DNA from: Cohnella hashimotonis
Lineage (GTDB): Bacteria; Bacillota; Bacilli; Paenibacillales; Paenibacillaceae
Assembly (NCBI RefSeq): GCF_030014955.1
Contig: NZ_JAGRPV010000001.1
Span: 6,572,001-6,636,000, forward strand
Direction of reading: 5' to 3'
DNA length: 64,000 bases
Under the pieces are notes generated by a model that was not told the DNA's origin, ran no database searches, and saw nothing but the letters and a program-made list of their open reading frames with translations. Both the position numbers and the translations under genes were made by a program. This document shows positions 53,507 through 63,700 of the stretch, one piece after another (the stretch's first letter is position 1; the number at the start of each line of letters is the position of its first letter).

Positions 53507-55276
53507 TCACCCGGTCTTGACGGGCGCGTTGTCCGGATAACGGAACGGCAGCAATATCTCGAACGTCGTGCCGCTTCCCAGCTGGCTGTAAACTTGAATC
53601 TTGCCTTGGTGGTTGTCCACGATCTTGTAGCTGACCATCAGACCGAGCCCCGTGCCTTTATCCTTGGTCGTGTAGAACGGCTGCCCCATCTTGGCGAGCT
53701 GGCTGTCCTCGATGCCCGGCCCCTCGTCCATGATGCGGATGCGCACCGAATTGTCGAAGCGCTTCATATGGACGCGGATCGCGCCGCCGTCGGTCATCGC
53801 TTCGATCGCGTTTTTGATGACGTTGATGAAAACCTGTTTGATCTGACTCTCGACGCCGTAGATCCAGAGCGGATCCGGGCCGAAGTCGCTCTCGATCTGG
53901 ATGCTGTGCAGAATCGCCTGCGTCTCGAGCAGCGTGACGGTCTCGCGCATGACGTGCCGGATGTCGTGGTAGGACAGCTCGTACACCTGAGGCTTGGACA
54001 GCATGAGCATCTCGCTGACGATATTTTCGATGCGGGTGAGCTCCGACTTCATGATATCGAAATACGTGCCGTTGTTTTTTCTCCCCGAAGAGAGCAGTTG
54101 GAGAAAGCCCTTGAGCGAGGTCAGCGGATTGCGGATCTCATGGGCGATGCCGGCGGCCAGCTGGCCCGCTACGTACAGCTTCTCCGAGTTGATCAGCAGC
54201 TCCTCGTTCTTTTTGCGCTCGGAAATGTCGCGGATGATGATCTGCAGGGCGGGCTCGTTCTCGATCGAGGTCATCAGCTCCACGATCTCCGTATTGAGCG
54301 TCCGTCCCTTGAGCGTGATCCATTCCTGCTCGAGCGGGCCGCTGTTGCCCGTCATCGCGAGATTTTGCATGCGCTCCCGCACCCTCTCGTGATCCTCGGG
54401 CAGCAGATAAGCGAAGATGGAGGATCCCAGCAGCTCTTCCGGCTCGGTCGCATCGAACATGCGCAATCCCGCTTCGTTCACGAACACCCATTTGTCCTTT
54501 TTGAACATGGCGATCGTGTCCAGCGAGTTCTCGACGAGCAGCTTGTACCGTTCATCCATATGATTCATGCGCTTGTCGATATACCAAGTGAACAGCGTTG
54601 AAGTTAAAATAAGAAGCATGCCGATGCCGATAATGACCGACAGCCGGTAAATGTCCTCCTGCATCCGGTCGGCGGACGCATACGCGGCCCCGTCCCGATA
54701 TTGCAGCAGCAGCGCTTGCTTGGAAATCTGGCTCTCGATAAATACGGCTATGCCGAGCGTCAGACTCGCGAGCCACTTGCTCCGCTCTCCGGGCCACTCC
54801 GAGAGGCGAAGGGCCGCGTAGATTCCGCTGAACAGCAGGAGGATGCCGAGCACGACGTAGACCGTCGCCGTCCGGATTTCCGACACGTCCTCTCCCAGCT
54901 CGCCGAAATAGCTCATAAAGGTGACGCTGAAGGCCAGGATGAAGCTGCCGGCGGCGAGCCGGTACCGGATCGTGTTTTGGAAGGCAAGCATGACAAAAGC
55001 CATCGCACTGAAAAAAATCGTGAACAGCAGCGAAACGACAGCCGCCCACGTGAACACGATCGTCTGGTCCCATGCCAGCGTAGTGAGAAATTGCTTGACC
55101 CACATTCCGATGCCGAATACAAAAGCCCCGCCCGATAGCCAGAATACGCGGAAGTGATTGTCTTTGCGTTGGAGATTGCCTGTGAAGTTGAACATGGTGT
55201 AGGATGCGATTATGCTGATAATCAGCGCCAACAGCAGAAGACCGATCTTCCAGGACGTCTCGGAATCGTACATCAT
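53507..55276 (-). CDS. Sensor kinase with MHYT-like membrane domain, PAS and HisKA (sporulation-kinase type)
   Basis: A 589-residue kinase. Seven membrane segments in the first 235 residues follow the MHYT layout (ALIISIIASYTMFNFTGNLQ, FVFGIGMWVKQFLTTLA, FILAFSVTFMSYFGELGED), but the histidines of that motif are missing. A PAS domain follows (about 239-359), then the H-box AAGIAHEIRNPLTSLKGFLQ, the N-box NVIKNAIEAMTDGG and G-boxes DEGPGIED and KDKGTGLGLMVS. The HisKA and ATPase parts resemble KinA/KinE-type sporulation kinases. No response regulator is adjacent, which fits a phosphorelay orphan. ATG 55276 follows GGGGGATCAC. Confidence 0.92.
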   Translation of the reverse strand: MMYDSETSWKIGLLLLALIISIIASYTMFNFTGNLQRKDNHFRVFWLSGGAFVFGIGMWVKQFLTTLAWDQTIVFTWAAVVSLLFTIFFSAMAFVMLAFQNTIRYRLAAGSFILAFSVTFMSYFGELGEDVSEIRTATVYVVLGILLLFSGIYAALRLSEWPGERSKWLASLTLGIAVFIESQISKQALLLQYRDGAAYASADRMQEDIYRLSVIIGIGMLLILTSTLFTWYIDKRMNHMDERYKLLVENSLDTIAMFKKDKWVFVNEAGLRMFDATEPEELLGSSIFAYLLPEDHERVRERMQNLAMTGNSGPLEQEWITLKGRTLNTEIVELMTSIENEPALQIIIRDISERKKNEELLINSEKLYVAGQLAAGIAHEIRNPLTSLKGFLQLLSSGRKNNGTYFDIMKSELTRIENIVSEMLMLSKPQVYELSYHDIRHVMRETVTLLETQAILHSIQIESDFGPDPLWIYGVESQIKQVFINVIKNAIEAMTDGGAIRVHMKRFDNSVRIRIMDEGPGIEDSQLAKMGQPFYTTKDKGTGLGLMVSYKIVDNHQGKIQVYSQLGSGTTFEILLPFRYPDNAPVKTG

Positions 55277-55392
55277 GTGATCCCCCGCAGTCGAAGATGT
55301 GATGGAGTTGTGAATGCCTAGGTGATACAGTTCGACAAGTTTTAAGAAAATCCTACTTTTTCCAACTTAAAAAAATGGAGGTTTTGCATGAA

Positions 55393-55884
55393 ATGTTAAG
55401 AAAAATGGCAGGAGAATTTAAGACATTCGCCATGCGTGGCAATGTTATCGATCTGGCGGTCGGCGTCATCATCGGCGGCGCGTTCGGACAGATCGTCACC
55501 TCGCTCGTCAACGATATCGTCATGCCGCCGATCGGGCGGCTGCTGGGGGGCGTGGATTTTAAGGATTTGTACTGGCGGATCGGGGATTACAAGGAAGGCA
55601 CTGTTGTGTCCTCGATCAAGTCGCTGGAGGATGCTCGTGCCGCAGGTGCACCAGTCATCGCTTACGGGCAATTTATCAACATCATCATCAACTTCCTCAT
55701 CATCGCTTTCTGCGTATTCATGCTGGTGAAGGTCATCAACAAGCTGACGGAGGGCCGCAAAAAGGACGAGCCGCTCGCCGAGCCGAGCTCGAAGGAATGC
55801 CCGTACTGCCTGTCCGTCGTGCCGATCAAGGCGGTGCGCTGCGCGCATTGCACCTCGGAGCTTGAGGCTACGGCACGCGCATGA
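55393..55884 (+). CDS. mscL: Large-conductance mechanosensitive channel with C-terminal zinc ribbon
   Basis: A 163-residue osmotic safety valve. Residues 1-30 contain [25 protein letters not shown], and the second helix is [20 protein letters not shown]. The C-terminus adds CPYC and CAHC, a zinc-ribbon pair 14 residues apart. The start is taken as ATG 55393, 11 bases after GGAGG. The nearer ATG is out of frame and closes after three codons. It overlaps the Nudix gene by four bases. Confidence 0.92.
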   Translation: MLRKMAGEFKTFAMRGNVIDLAVGVIIGGAFGQIVTSLVNDIVMPPIGRLLGGVDFKDLYWRIGDYKEGTVVSSIKSLEDARAAGAPVIAYGQFINIIINFLIIAFCVFMLVKVINKLTEGRKKDEPLAEPSSKECPYCLSVVPIKAVRCAHCTSELEATARA

Positions 55885-56558
55885 GCGGCGAGGAACAAGC
55901 GAGCGGCGGGGGGCGCATAAACGCGGAGGAGCGGTTCGACATTTACGATGAGCTGGACCGCCCGATCGGCACGGCGACGCGCGCGGAGGCGCACGCGCAC
56001 GGGCTGTGGCACCATACGTTCCACTGCTGGCTCGCGCGCCGCGGCGAGGACGGCCGGACTCGCGTGCTGTTCCAGCGCCGCAGCCAGGACAAGGATACGA
56101 ATCCCGACCGCTTCGACATCACGGCGGCCGGCCATCTGTCCGCGGGGGAGACGGTGCGCGACGCGGTTCGGGAGCTTGAGGAGGAGCTGGGGCTGCGCGT
56201 CTCGCTCGAGGAACTGACGCCGCTTGGGACTTTTCGCGAGGAGGACGAAGGCTTCGCGCAAGGCGTGAGGTACATCGACCGCGAGGTCAGCGAGGTGTAC
56301 GCCTACGTGACGGACCGCGGTCCGGAGACGTTCCGGCTGCAGCGGGAGGAGCTGGCCGGCCTGTACGAGGCGGACGCGGAGGGGCTGCTCGCGCTGATGC
56401 GCGGCGAAGCGGAGATGGTTACGGCGGACGGCGCGGCATTGGACGCGGACGGCGTGCTTGTGCCGGTGTCCGATGTCCCGGTGAGACTCTCCGACTTCGT
56501 AAAGCGGGACACGGCTTATTACATTCGCGTGATTGAAGCCTTGATGCGACTGGTGTAG
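55881..56558 (+). CDS. Nudix hydrolase
   Basis: A 225-residue hydrolase of nucleoside diphosphates linked to other moieties. The Nudix box is complete: [13 protein letters not shown] followed by RELEEELGL. The layout ([20 protein letters not shown] at the start) matches the YfcD/IDI-like group. It is coupled to mscL through an ATGA overlap. Confidence 0.93.
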   Translation: MSGEEQASGGGRINAEERFDIYDELDRPIGTATRAEAHAHGLWHHTFHCWLARRGEDGRTRVLFQRRSQDKDTNPDRFDITAAGHLSAGETVRDAVRELEEELGLRVSLEELTPLGTFREEDEGFAQGVRYIDREVSEVYAYVTDRGPETFRLQREELAGLYEADAEGLLALMRGEAEMVTADGAALDADGVLVPVSDVPVRLSDFVKRDTAYYIRVIEALMRLV

Positions 56559-56599
56559 CGGGGAAAGCGGGACGAGGACGCCGTTATTAGTGAAGCTGG

Positions 56600-56765
56600 C
56601 CGTTCCAGCAGCCGTCAGGTGGCCATGCCGACTCAGATAGTCCCAATCAGGACTACTTCTAGCCATCAGGTGGCGATGCCGGCTCAGATCGTCCCAACCA
56701 GGCCTACTCCAAGCATCGGGCAGCAGTACCAGCTCAACGAAGTCCCAACTAGGACTATTTAAGTG
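56600..56765. repeat. Intergenic array E: three 51-bp units
   Basis: The core TCCCAA(T/C)CAGG occurs at 56641, 56692 and 56743 (TCCCAACTAGG), 51 bases apart. Units include GTGGCCATGCCGACTCAGAT or close variants and a small palindrome AGTCC-CAATCA-GGACT. No gene is present between the Nudix gene and the terminator. Confidence 0.85.
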
Positions 56766-56780
56766 ACGCTACCCGCCAAT

Positions 56781-56819
56781 AAAAGCGCAGCCCCGACTCG
56801 TTCCGGGGCTGCGCTTTTT
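56781..56819. terminator. Bidirectional terminator
   Basis: AAAAGCGCAGCCCCG ... CGGGGCTGCGCTTTTT, between the repeat array and the convergent minus-strand gene. Confidence 0.9.
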
Positions 56820-56821
56820 CA

Positions 56822-57721
56822 TTATGCGAACAATCTTTTGATTTCCTGCCAGTTCAGCTTGCCCGCGCTCAGCTTGCCTTCCCACCATTTCCCGTCGGGC
56901 AAGCTGTAATATAGCACTTCGCTACATCCATCCCCGTCCGTATCCCATACGCGCAGGAAACGGGCATCAGGCTGCTTACCAAGCACGCCGCCCTCGCCGA
57001 CGAGCCGCCAGCTCTGGCGGAAATCTCGCTTCGAAATAAACAAAGACGCCCCCGACGCCCTTCCACCATCCGACGCCAATTCACCCGCAGCGCCGGCGCT
57101 ACCAGCCGCCTTATCGACCGGCACATGGCCGAGCCACCAGCGTCCACTTTCCGGCACATACCGGAGCGCTTCCTCCATCTCGCCGGAGCCGTCCCTGGCG
57201 CTCTCTTCCGCCGCGAAGCGGCCTCCCCATTCCAGCATGCCTTGATTGACGCGGCCCGCCGATTCCCAGTTGCGGTACCAGCCGTCGATCATGCCGTGAA
57301 TATTGTAAAACACCGTATTGCGCGGGGCGACGTCGAAGTCGTTGATATCGGGCTCTCCATACACATCCGCCGCCGTCTCGTGGATACAGCCGTGAAGACC
57401 CGAACCTTCGATGAACAATCCCAGCTCGTCTGCCGTCCGAAACGACTGCGGCTGCATAACGATCCTCGCCTCCGCGGACCGGTCGTAGCACGGCGCCCGC
57501 CGGATCTCTTCGGGCACGCGCTGCCAGGGCGCAACCTGAGACGTATCGTACCTTTGCCGGCCGTACCAGTCCAGCGCCCTGCGGATGAAGCCGCGATGGA
57601 ATCGAAGAAACTCTGCGCCGTATCCCGGACGCAGCTGCGACGGATCGTCCACGTGATGCGTATGGTGCCAATTCATATGTTCTTCCAGCAGATCCTCCGG
57701 AAAATTCGCGATCGTCGGCAT
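56822..57721 (-). CDS. Tyrosinase-like type-3 copper protein (divergent, 299 residues)
   Basis: Histidines are arranged as in tyrosinase/hemocyanin copper centres. CuA candidates are in MNWHHTHHVDD (residues 16-25) and FLRFHRGFIRRAL (about 41). CuB candidates are in GLHGCIHETA (about 130-137) and VFYNIHGMIDGWYRNWE (about 160), which fits the second tyrosinase signature F-[FYW]-x(2)-H-x(3)-D except for the preceding Asp-Pro. The C-terminal 110 residues after the metal core are a separate domain ending in DTDGDGCSEVLYYS, like an FG-GAP/VCBS-type beta repeat. There is no signal peptide. ATG 57721 follows GGGGGAGGCGAGGCGGCC. Copper binding is inference from motif layout. Confidence 0.75.
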   Translation of the reverse strand: MPTIANFPEDLLEEHMNWHHTHHVDDPSQLRPGYGAEFLRFHRGFIRRALDWYGRQRYDTSQVAPWQRVPEEIRRAPCYDRSAEARIVMQPQSFRTADELGLFIEGSGLHGCIHETAADVYGEPDINDFDVAPRNTVFYNIHGMIDGWYRNWESAGRVNQGMLEWGGRFAAEESARDGSGEMEEALRYVPESGRWWLGHVPVDKAAGSAGAAGELASDGGRASGASLFISKRDFRQSWRLVGEGGVLGKQPDARFLRVWDTDGDGCSEVLYYSLPDGKWWEGKLSAGKLNWQEIKRLFA

Positions 57722-57852
57722 GGCCGCCTCGCCTCCCCCTACCCTTGCGCCTGCCTGCAGCCGAAACGGCCCCGGGCATTCGCCTTATTTGCAGTCATTG
57801 TATGCGAGGCAATGGGCTCAAGGTGAATACGGGAGGCGGAACGAATCATGCC

Positions 57853-58935
57853 TCACTCGATAATCTCGATTTTCCGCAAGCGATAGATTTGGTAGAGATG
57901 CGTCACGATCACCTTCAGCACCGCATAGCCCGGCACCGCGAGAAACATGCCCAGCAGTCCGAACAGACTTCCCACAATGAGCAAGACGATGATGATCGTA
58001 AGCGGATGGATGTCAAGCTTCTTGCCCATGATCTGCGGCGACAGCAGCCGGTCTTCGATCTGCTGCGCGATGAGGATAACGACAATCGTCCAGACGACCT
58101 TCCACGGCGAATCGATGAACGCAACGATGATGCTGGGCACCGAGCCGATCAGCACGCCGACGTACGGGATGACATTGAGAAACGTGAACACGATGGCGAG
58201 CAGCAGCGCGTATTTGAGCCCGATGATCAGGTAACCGGTCAGCATCATAATGCCGAGACCGATGCTCACGAGAATTTTGCCCTGTATGTAGGCGCTGAGC
58301 GCCTTATCCATCTCCAGCATGATCGACTTCGCCTGCTCGTCATGCCTATCGGGAACGATTTTCACGACGTAGTCAGGCACCTTGTAGCCCGTCTTCAGCA
58401 TGTAATAAGCGATGAACGGAACCGTCGAGAGCAGCAGCACGAACTGCGAGATCCAGCCCATGATCTTGTTGAACGCGTTCCCCGTGTTGGAAATGACGCC
58501 GTTTACCAGGTCCGGGATCCGGGAGGTCAGGTCGAACTTCGGATCGTTGAGGTATTTGGTCGCCCACTCGTTTTGCTGGAGCTTGTTAACCTGATCCTGC
58601 GCCAACTGGACAAGCTGCGGCACGCTGTCGATGAGACTGTCGATCTGATCGCGAATGATCGGGCCGACCAGCATGATAAAAAACGTGAACAATGCCGCCA
58701 GCGCCAAATACACGATCGCGATCGCCATCGGCTTGGTGAGTCCCCTTTTTTCCAGCAAACCGACGACCGGCCGCAGCAAATAATACATGATTGCGGACAG
58801 CAGCATCGGCAGCAGCAGCACCTCGAGCACCGTGACAAGCGGGTTAAAAATAAATCTGACCTTGGAAGCCAAAAAGACGATTACCAGCACGACAATGATG
58901 CCGTAGCCGATCCTGAAGTACTTGCCTTGAGGCAT
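57853..58935 (-). CDS. AI-2E family transporter
   Basis: A membrane protein of 360 residues with about eight membrane segments and the PerM/YtvI layout: N-terminal helix pairs, then a soluble region (about 110-210), then GLKYALLLAIVFTFLNVIPYVG and GKKLDIHPLTIIIVLLIVG. GTG 58944 could be the start, but ATG 58935 (MPQGKYFRIG) fits the purine-rich GGTGGG sequence better. Members include sodium/proton antiporters and AI-2 exporters; the substrate is open. Confidence 0.9.
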   Translation of the reverse strand: MPQGKYFRIGYGIIVVLVIVFLASKVRFIFNPLVTVLEVLLLPMLLSAIMYYLLRPVVGLLEKRGLTKPMAIAIVYLALAALFTFFIMLVGPIIRDQIDSLIDSVPQLVQLAQDQVNKLQQNEWATKYLNDPKFDLTSRIPDLVNGVISNTGNAFNKIMGWISQFVLLLSTVPFIAYYMLKTGYKVPDYVVKIVPDRHDEQAKSIMLEMDKALSAYIQGKILVSIGLGIMMLTGYLIIGLKYALLLAIVFTFLNVIPYVGVLIGSVPSIIVAFIDSPWKVVWTIVVILIAQQIEDRLLSPQIMGKKLDIHPLTIIIVLLIVGSLFGLLGMFLAVPGYAVLKVIVTHLYQIYRLRKIEIIE

Positions 58936-59003
58936 GCAGCCCACCGACCTTCGGAAAGTTATAATTAAGATATAACCTTCGTCGGCCGGCGGGAAACTCC
59001 TTC

Positions 59004-59765
59004 TTATTCAGTCGGCATGCCCGCCGCTTTGCGAACCTCGTTGGCCAGGCGGTTGAACTCCGTCTTGTCCGCCTTCGTCGTCGCCGCGAACCATGCAGCG
59101 GACAGGAACTTGATGATTTTTTCCGCATCTTCAGGCTTCATCGCGATCTCCTCCTCTTCGGGCTCGGGCTTCGTGCCCGGATTCGTGTCCCACCAGCCCT
59201 CGTTGCCGTAGGATTCGTTCAGGTCCAGCGCGATGCCGGATACGGTCGTGTCGATCTTGTATTGGTAAATGTTCGCTTTATCGCTTCGTTTGCCCCGGCT
59301 CCACGCGTAGGTCTGCCAGAAATGGGCGCACGCGCCGCGCTTCGCCATCTCCTCGACGACCGCATAAGAGCCGTAGACGCCCGTCTCGTAGCCCGTCACC
59401 TGCTTGGCCGCCGCCTTCAGATACGCCTCGATGGCGTCAAAGTCCTTGGACTGCGCATCGTAATCCACGGCGAAGTAAATCACGGTGCCCTTCGGCTGCC
59501 CGACGGCAAGCGCCTCCGCGTAAGCGGCGGCCCCGTCGTTGCGCCCCGCGTCCGCCCCGCTCGCCGCGCGGTTCGCCGTCGTCTCGTACACCGAGACGAT
59601 CCGCATGCCCGCAGCCGTGATCAGCTTCGCCTCGTCCGCGGTCATCCGCTTCCAAGCGTACGACGACGGCACCAAGTAACGCGCGGCAAACGCATACCCG
59701 GCGGCCGCAAGCGTCTTGGCCTGCGCGGCCGTGACGGGCGTCGCTTTGTCGATGCCTTTGGCCAT
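59004..59765 (-). CDS. DUF1906 (glycoside hydrolase-like) phage lysin
   Basis: A 253-residue protein with MAKGIDKATPVTAAQAKTLA, ARYLVPSSYAWKRMTADEAK, GTVIYFAVDYDAQ and HFWQTYAWSRG, all typical of the Rv2525c-like DUF1906 TIM-barrel. Such proteins act as peptidoglycan hydrolases in phages of spore formers. The C-terminal segment (about 195-253) is acidic, then helical. The start is ATG 59765 (GGAG nine bases upstream); the upstream open frame lacks a ribosome site. It is the last gene of the phage module, after the holin genes. Confidence 0.9.
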   Translation of the reverse strand: MAKGIDKATPVTAAQAKTLAAAGYAFAARYLVPSSYAWKRMTADEAKLITAAGMRIVSVYETTANRAASGADAGRNDGAAAYAEALAVGQPKGTVIYFAVDYDAQSKDFDAIEAYLKAAAKQVTGYETGVYGSYAVVEEMAKRGACAHFWQTYAWSRGKRSDKANIYQYKIDTTVSGIALDLNESYGNEGWWDTNPGTKPEPEEEEIAMKPEDAEKIIKFLSAAWFAATTKADKTEFNRLANEVRKAAGMPTE

Positions 59766-59936
59766 GGGGGTGGCTCCTTTCTTGTAATTCTTAAAAGAAT
59801 ATGAGGGGAAACAGTGGGGTCGTACTGGTTGTATTTTATTCGAGGACGAGCGGCAGGGGCACGGCCCTTGTCCGTTAAATAAACATCCGACATGAAAGAC
59901 TAGATTTAGAAATGAGAATGTAACAAAAGTGACCAT

Positions 59937-60287
59937 TTATGCCTCATCCCGGTTGTTAGACTGCCTAGTAACGGCCTCCACTTCTAACCTTTTATTTCCG
60001 GGCGGCATTAGTGCTTTATTGTGCATTTGACCTGCAGCCAGCGCCACAAGCAGCGCATTGGCCCCCGAAATAATGTAAAGCCGCCAATCCATCACCGATG
60101 TGCCCCGAGAGATTTGTACAAGAATAAGAATCATCCAGCCGACCAGAACAGCATATAAATCGGTTGAAAAGTTTATAATCCATCGATCAATAAACGTTTT
60201 GGTATATAAAACAACCAAATACGTAAAGAGAGAAGCCCCTGCCAAAGTACCAAGTGAATCCCAAGTGAATAGCGTGTCCGTATTCAT
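59937..60287 (-). CDS. Putative phage holin
   Basis: A 116-residue protein with three predicted membrane segments (LAGASLFTYLVVLYTKTFID, LYAVLVGWMILILVQIS, LYIISGANALLVALAAGQ) and a charged C-terminus. Size, topology and position between the XhlA-like gene and the lysin support a holin. It overlaps the XhlA-like gene by four bases (ATGA). The sequence is AT-rich compared with the host genes. Confidence 0.8.
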   Translation of the reverse strand: MNTDTLFTWDSLGTLAGASLFTYLVVLYTKTFIDRWIINFSTDLYAVLVGWMILILVQISRGTSVMDWRLYIISGANALLVALAAGQMHNKALMPPGNKRLEVEAVTRQSNNRDEA

Positions 60288-60682
60288 TTGCCAACCGTCC
60301 TTAATACCAGGGTAATTACACTAACCAACAACGCTCCCGATGTAAGTGACGTCCCTAGCACCCACCTACGGTCATGCTCACGCTTAAGTTCTTGTTTTTT
60401 AAACAGCTCATCAAAATCGGAAATTTCTTTTGTAACACGGTCTTCAATAGCCACAATCTTGGTTTCAATGTCCCATCCCATTCTCTCAATATTTTCACTG
60501 AAGTCGTCCAATCGCCGATGTGCTGATTTGGATCGCTGGTCGGCTTCCCTTGCGGTGTCATCGGACTTGTCAAGTCGCTCATTTAATCGGTCAATACTGC
60601 ATGATAGCTTTGAGAGTGCATCGACGGTATGTTCCTGAATGACCTTTAGTCTCTCTACAACAACAGATAGATTGTTGATCAA
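60284..60682 (-). CDS. XhlA-like phage protein
   Basis: A 132-residue protein: a long coiled coil (residues 1-100, IDRLNERLDKSDDTAREADQ and on) and one C-terminal membrane helix (SLTSGALLVSVITLVLRTVG). This is the layout of XhlA, which acts with the holin XhlB in PBSX lysis. It is longer than Bacillus XhlA (about 90 residues). It lies between the tail-fibre gene and the holin gene, the PBSX order. Confidence 0.8.
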   Translation of the reverse strand: MINNLSVVVERLKVIQEHTVDALSKLSCSIDRLNERLDKSDDTAREADQRSKSAHRRLDDFSENIERMGWDIETKIVAIEDRVTKEISDFDELFKKQELKREHDRRWVLGTSLTSGALLVSVITLVLRTVGK

Positions 60683-60739
60683 TTCCGTCCCCCCTCTTCT
60701 CCTCTCTCAACTCTAATATTTTTAACCTTTTATTTTTAC

Positions 60740-63700
60740 TTAGAATTTTTCATAACCCAAAGCAAGTGCATATTCATTTGCCGTATATGCCCACATTCCG
60801 ATAACGGGATTGTAGTCTGCAATAGACTTTGAAATTGTAGCAGCGGGGAAAGCCTTATATTCGTACACGGGAAGCGAACCACTTGCGCTAAACTTTGCAA
60901 ACCCATATGGAGCCTGGAAGGGGTAGGGTGGCATCGTCCCCGTCCCATCTTGCGCATTTACAACAAAAACATTGTTGCCTACATATTTTATCAGTCCAAT
61001 GCCAGATGTATCGGGTAGCATACTATTGTTATAAGCCATGTTCCAAACCGAGATTAAACTTGCACCTGACGCGTTGTAGCACATACGTCCATAGAGCAAT
61101 CGTGTTCCATCGCTGTTAATATCAGCTATTGTCGGCGAAGATAGCGAACCTTCTGTCGATCCGATAGCTGAGACGGCCCCCCCGAAACTTCCCTTATACC
61201 ACATATTTGTGTAAGTCCCTGTGTTCACTCCAATATAAGCAATGTTATTATCGTCAAATAGTACTGTGTAGACATTAGCTCCATTCAACGGAGTCCATGT
61301 GCCTAGCAGCTGTAAATTGGTATTCAATCGTATAACCGTCAAAGGATAGCCCTGCCATACATATATGGAGCCGCCTCGAATGATCAATTTCCCACTCATG
61401 CCAAGGTTGTAACTTGTCGGAGCACCTCCAATATTATTGACATCGTAACGAAATATCGTTGAGCCAGAAAGCAGAAACAAATAATTACTATAAGTTATTA
61501 AATTACTAACGCCGCCGCTTAAAGAAACCGTCTGAACAAAGTTTCCTGTCTTATCGTATTTATAGAAATCGGTGTAGCCGCTCTTGGACATGTATGTGTT
61601 ACCATTATTATCGATAGCTATCGAAGAAGGCTCGGCCCCAAATTCTATCCGTTTTACGCGCCATAAGGGCGTATCAAATCCAAGATTGGCAGTAGTAGGC
61701 ACATATGTCCCCGCTACTCCCATTATTGATACATTCTTTCGAATGTTTGCAGCTTGGAAATTACTGTCTGTGATTGTTACATAGTCGCTTGTACCATTTC
61801 TGTATCCAAGCGAAGGAAGTAACCTAAGTGTTTGGCCACTTACAGAATAAGAGAGCATCGGTGTGTCTCCCGATCTGTTAGGCATTGTCCCCGTAGTACC
61901 TGCAATTGTTGTTCCCGCAAGCACTTTAGAGGCGTCAACCGAGACAGCTGCCACTGACCCTCCGCTTGTATACCCCGCCGGAACAGTTTGGGAAGAAGCA
62001 CTTGGTGTGAAAGATAAGGCGCCATTATTCGGCATGGTACCCGATACAATTCCCGACTCCGTCCCAACAGAATATCCCAATAATACCTGCGCTGCTGCAG
62101 CAGTTCCATACTCCCCCCCTTCACCCTGTAATATAAAAGCCGTTCCGTTATAGCGCAGCGTATACACGCCGTTAAGGACTAACTTACCGGACGTCAGCGC
62201 CAGTCCCTTCGACGAGAGGACGTCCTTAGCACCCAAGCCGTTAACGTTAATCGTTGTTGCTCCCGTGTTTGCTACGTTCATTTGTACGGCCAGAGCAAGG
62301 CCCGCAGTTAGCGCTGCAGGAGCCGGCGAGATCGTAACCGCGTAGACGTTCGCCGATCCAGTCGCCACAGCAAAAGGAATATGCGAATTGTTAGCGGCGT
62401 GAGCATTGTTGGCAGCGGTCGCGAACGCGGTTGTCGCAATCTGCGTCGTGTTAGTCCCAGCCGTGGCAGTCGGCGCGGCAGGAGTACCAGTAAACGTCGG
62501 AGATGCAAGCGAAGCTTTCTCCGTGTTAAGCGCGGCAAGCGACTTCACCGGCGCTGTTCGCCAGTTCGCACCGCCTGTGATTGCTGTAATCATATTGGCA
62601 AGCCAACCAAGCAAGGTTGTCAATGATCCAGTATCCCCGGTCGGCGCGGTCGCGTCGCTAATAGTCCGGTTCCCGATGACAGCGTCCGTTGCCGTCCCGG
62701 CGCCGCCGGCTCCCGATGCCATACCATCAAGCTTCGTCTTATCCGCCGCCGTCATAAATCCGGCTACGGACGATGTTGCCGCCGCATGGGCCGCCCCTCC
62801 AGTGCCGATATGCGCTGTAAGGTTACTTTGAACCGCATTCGCCTTGGTGGTCGCATCCGTTGCGGCCGCAGAGATCGCAGCGGACTGGGCACTGTTGGCC
62901 TTGGTGGTCGCATCCGTCGCCGCCGCTGCAATCGCTGCTGCCTGCGCCGAGTTCGCCTTTGTCGTCGCATCGCTCGCCGCTGTCGCGATCGCCGCGTCCA
63001 CCGTATCCTTCCGCGCGATATCCGCCGCCGCGGAAGGCGCCGCAACCTGCGCGCGGCCGGCGCTGTCGCGCGCCATCATCGTCGACGCGGTCGGCGCCGA
63101 TACCGCACCGTGCGCCAAACCCGCGTCCACGTGCGACTTCGTCGCTTCCAGCGTGATCGCAGGGCCGGTCAGTGCGCTGGACTTGCCGGTAATCCCTTTT
63201 ACCAAGGTAAAGAGACTGGACAACACCCCGGTCAGCGTCCCGGACATCGCCGGCGTAACGCTGTCGGTCGCCGTGCGGCTGCCGATCACCGTGTCGTCCG
63301 CCGCGCCTGCGCCGCTCATCTGGGCGAACGTCAACGCCGTCGTCCCCAACGTCACCGCGCCCGCATTGCTGAGCACAAAGCTTTTGCCCCCGTTAACCGT
63401 GCCTTCCCGCACGTAGCCCCACAGCCCCGCCGCCAGCTTGGCGGACGAATCCGCGTCCGCAGCCCGCGCCCAGGCGCCGGAAGCCGCAACGTAAATGCCG
63501 TTCTGGCTGCCCGTCGTCTGATTTTTCACCAGCACCCGGTCGCCCGCGGCCAGCGATACGCCGTCCACTGTCTGCAAGCCGGACAGCGTCGTGTTGCTCG
63601 CCGTCGCTGCGCGAACGCTGCCGATCGCGCCTTTTAGCGCCATCGCCGCGTCGATCTTGTCCCAGTTGTCGTTCAGCATCGTCTGGATATTGAATGTATC

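Noticed and set aside
59766..59936. Phage attachment site or promoter between the lysin and holin genes
   Set aside because: No repeat, tRNA end or convincing promoter can be seen; the gap is just untranslated sequence.
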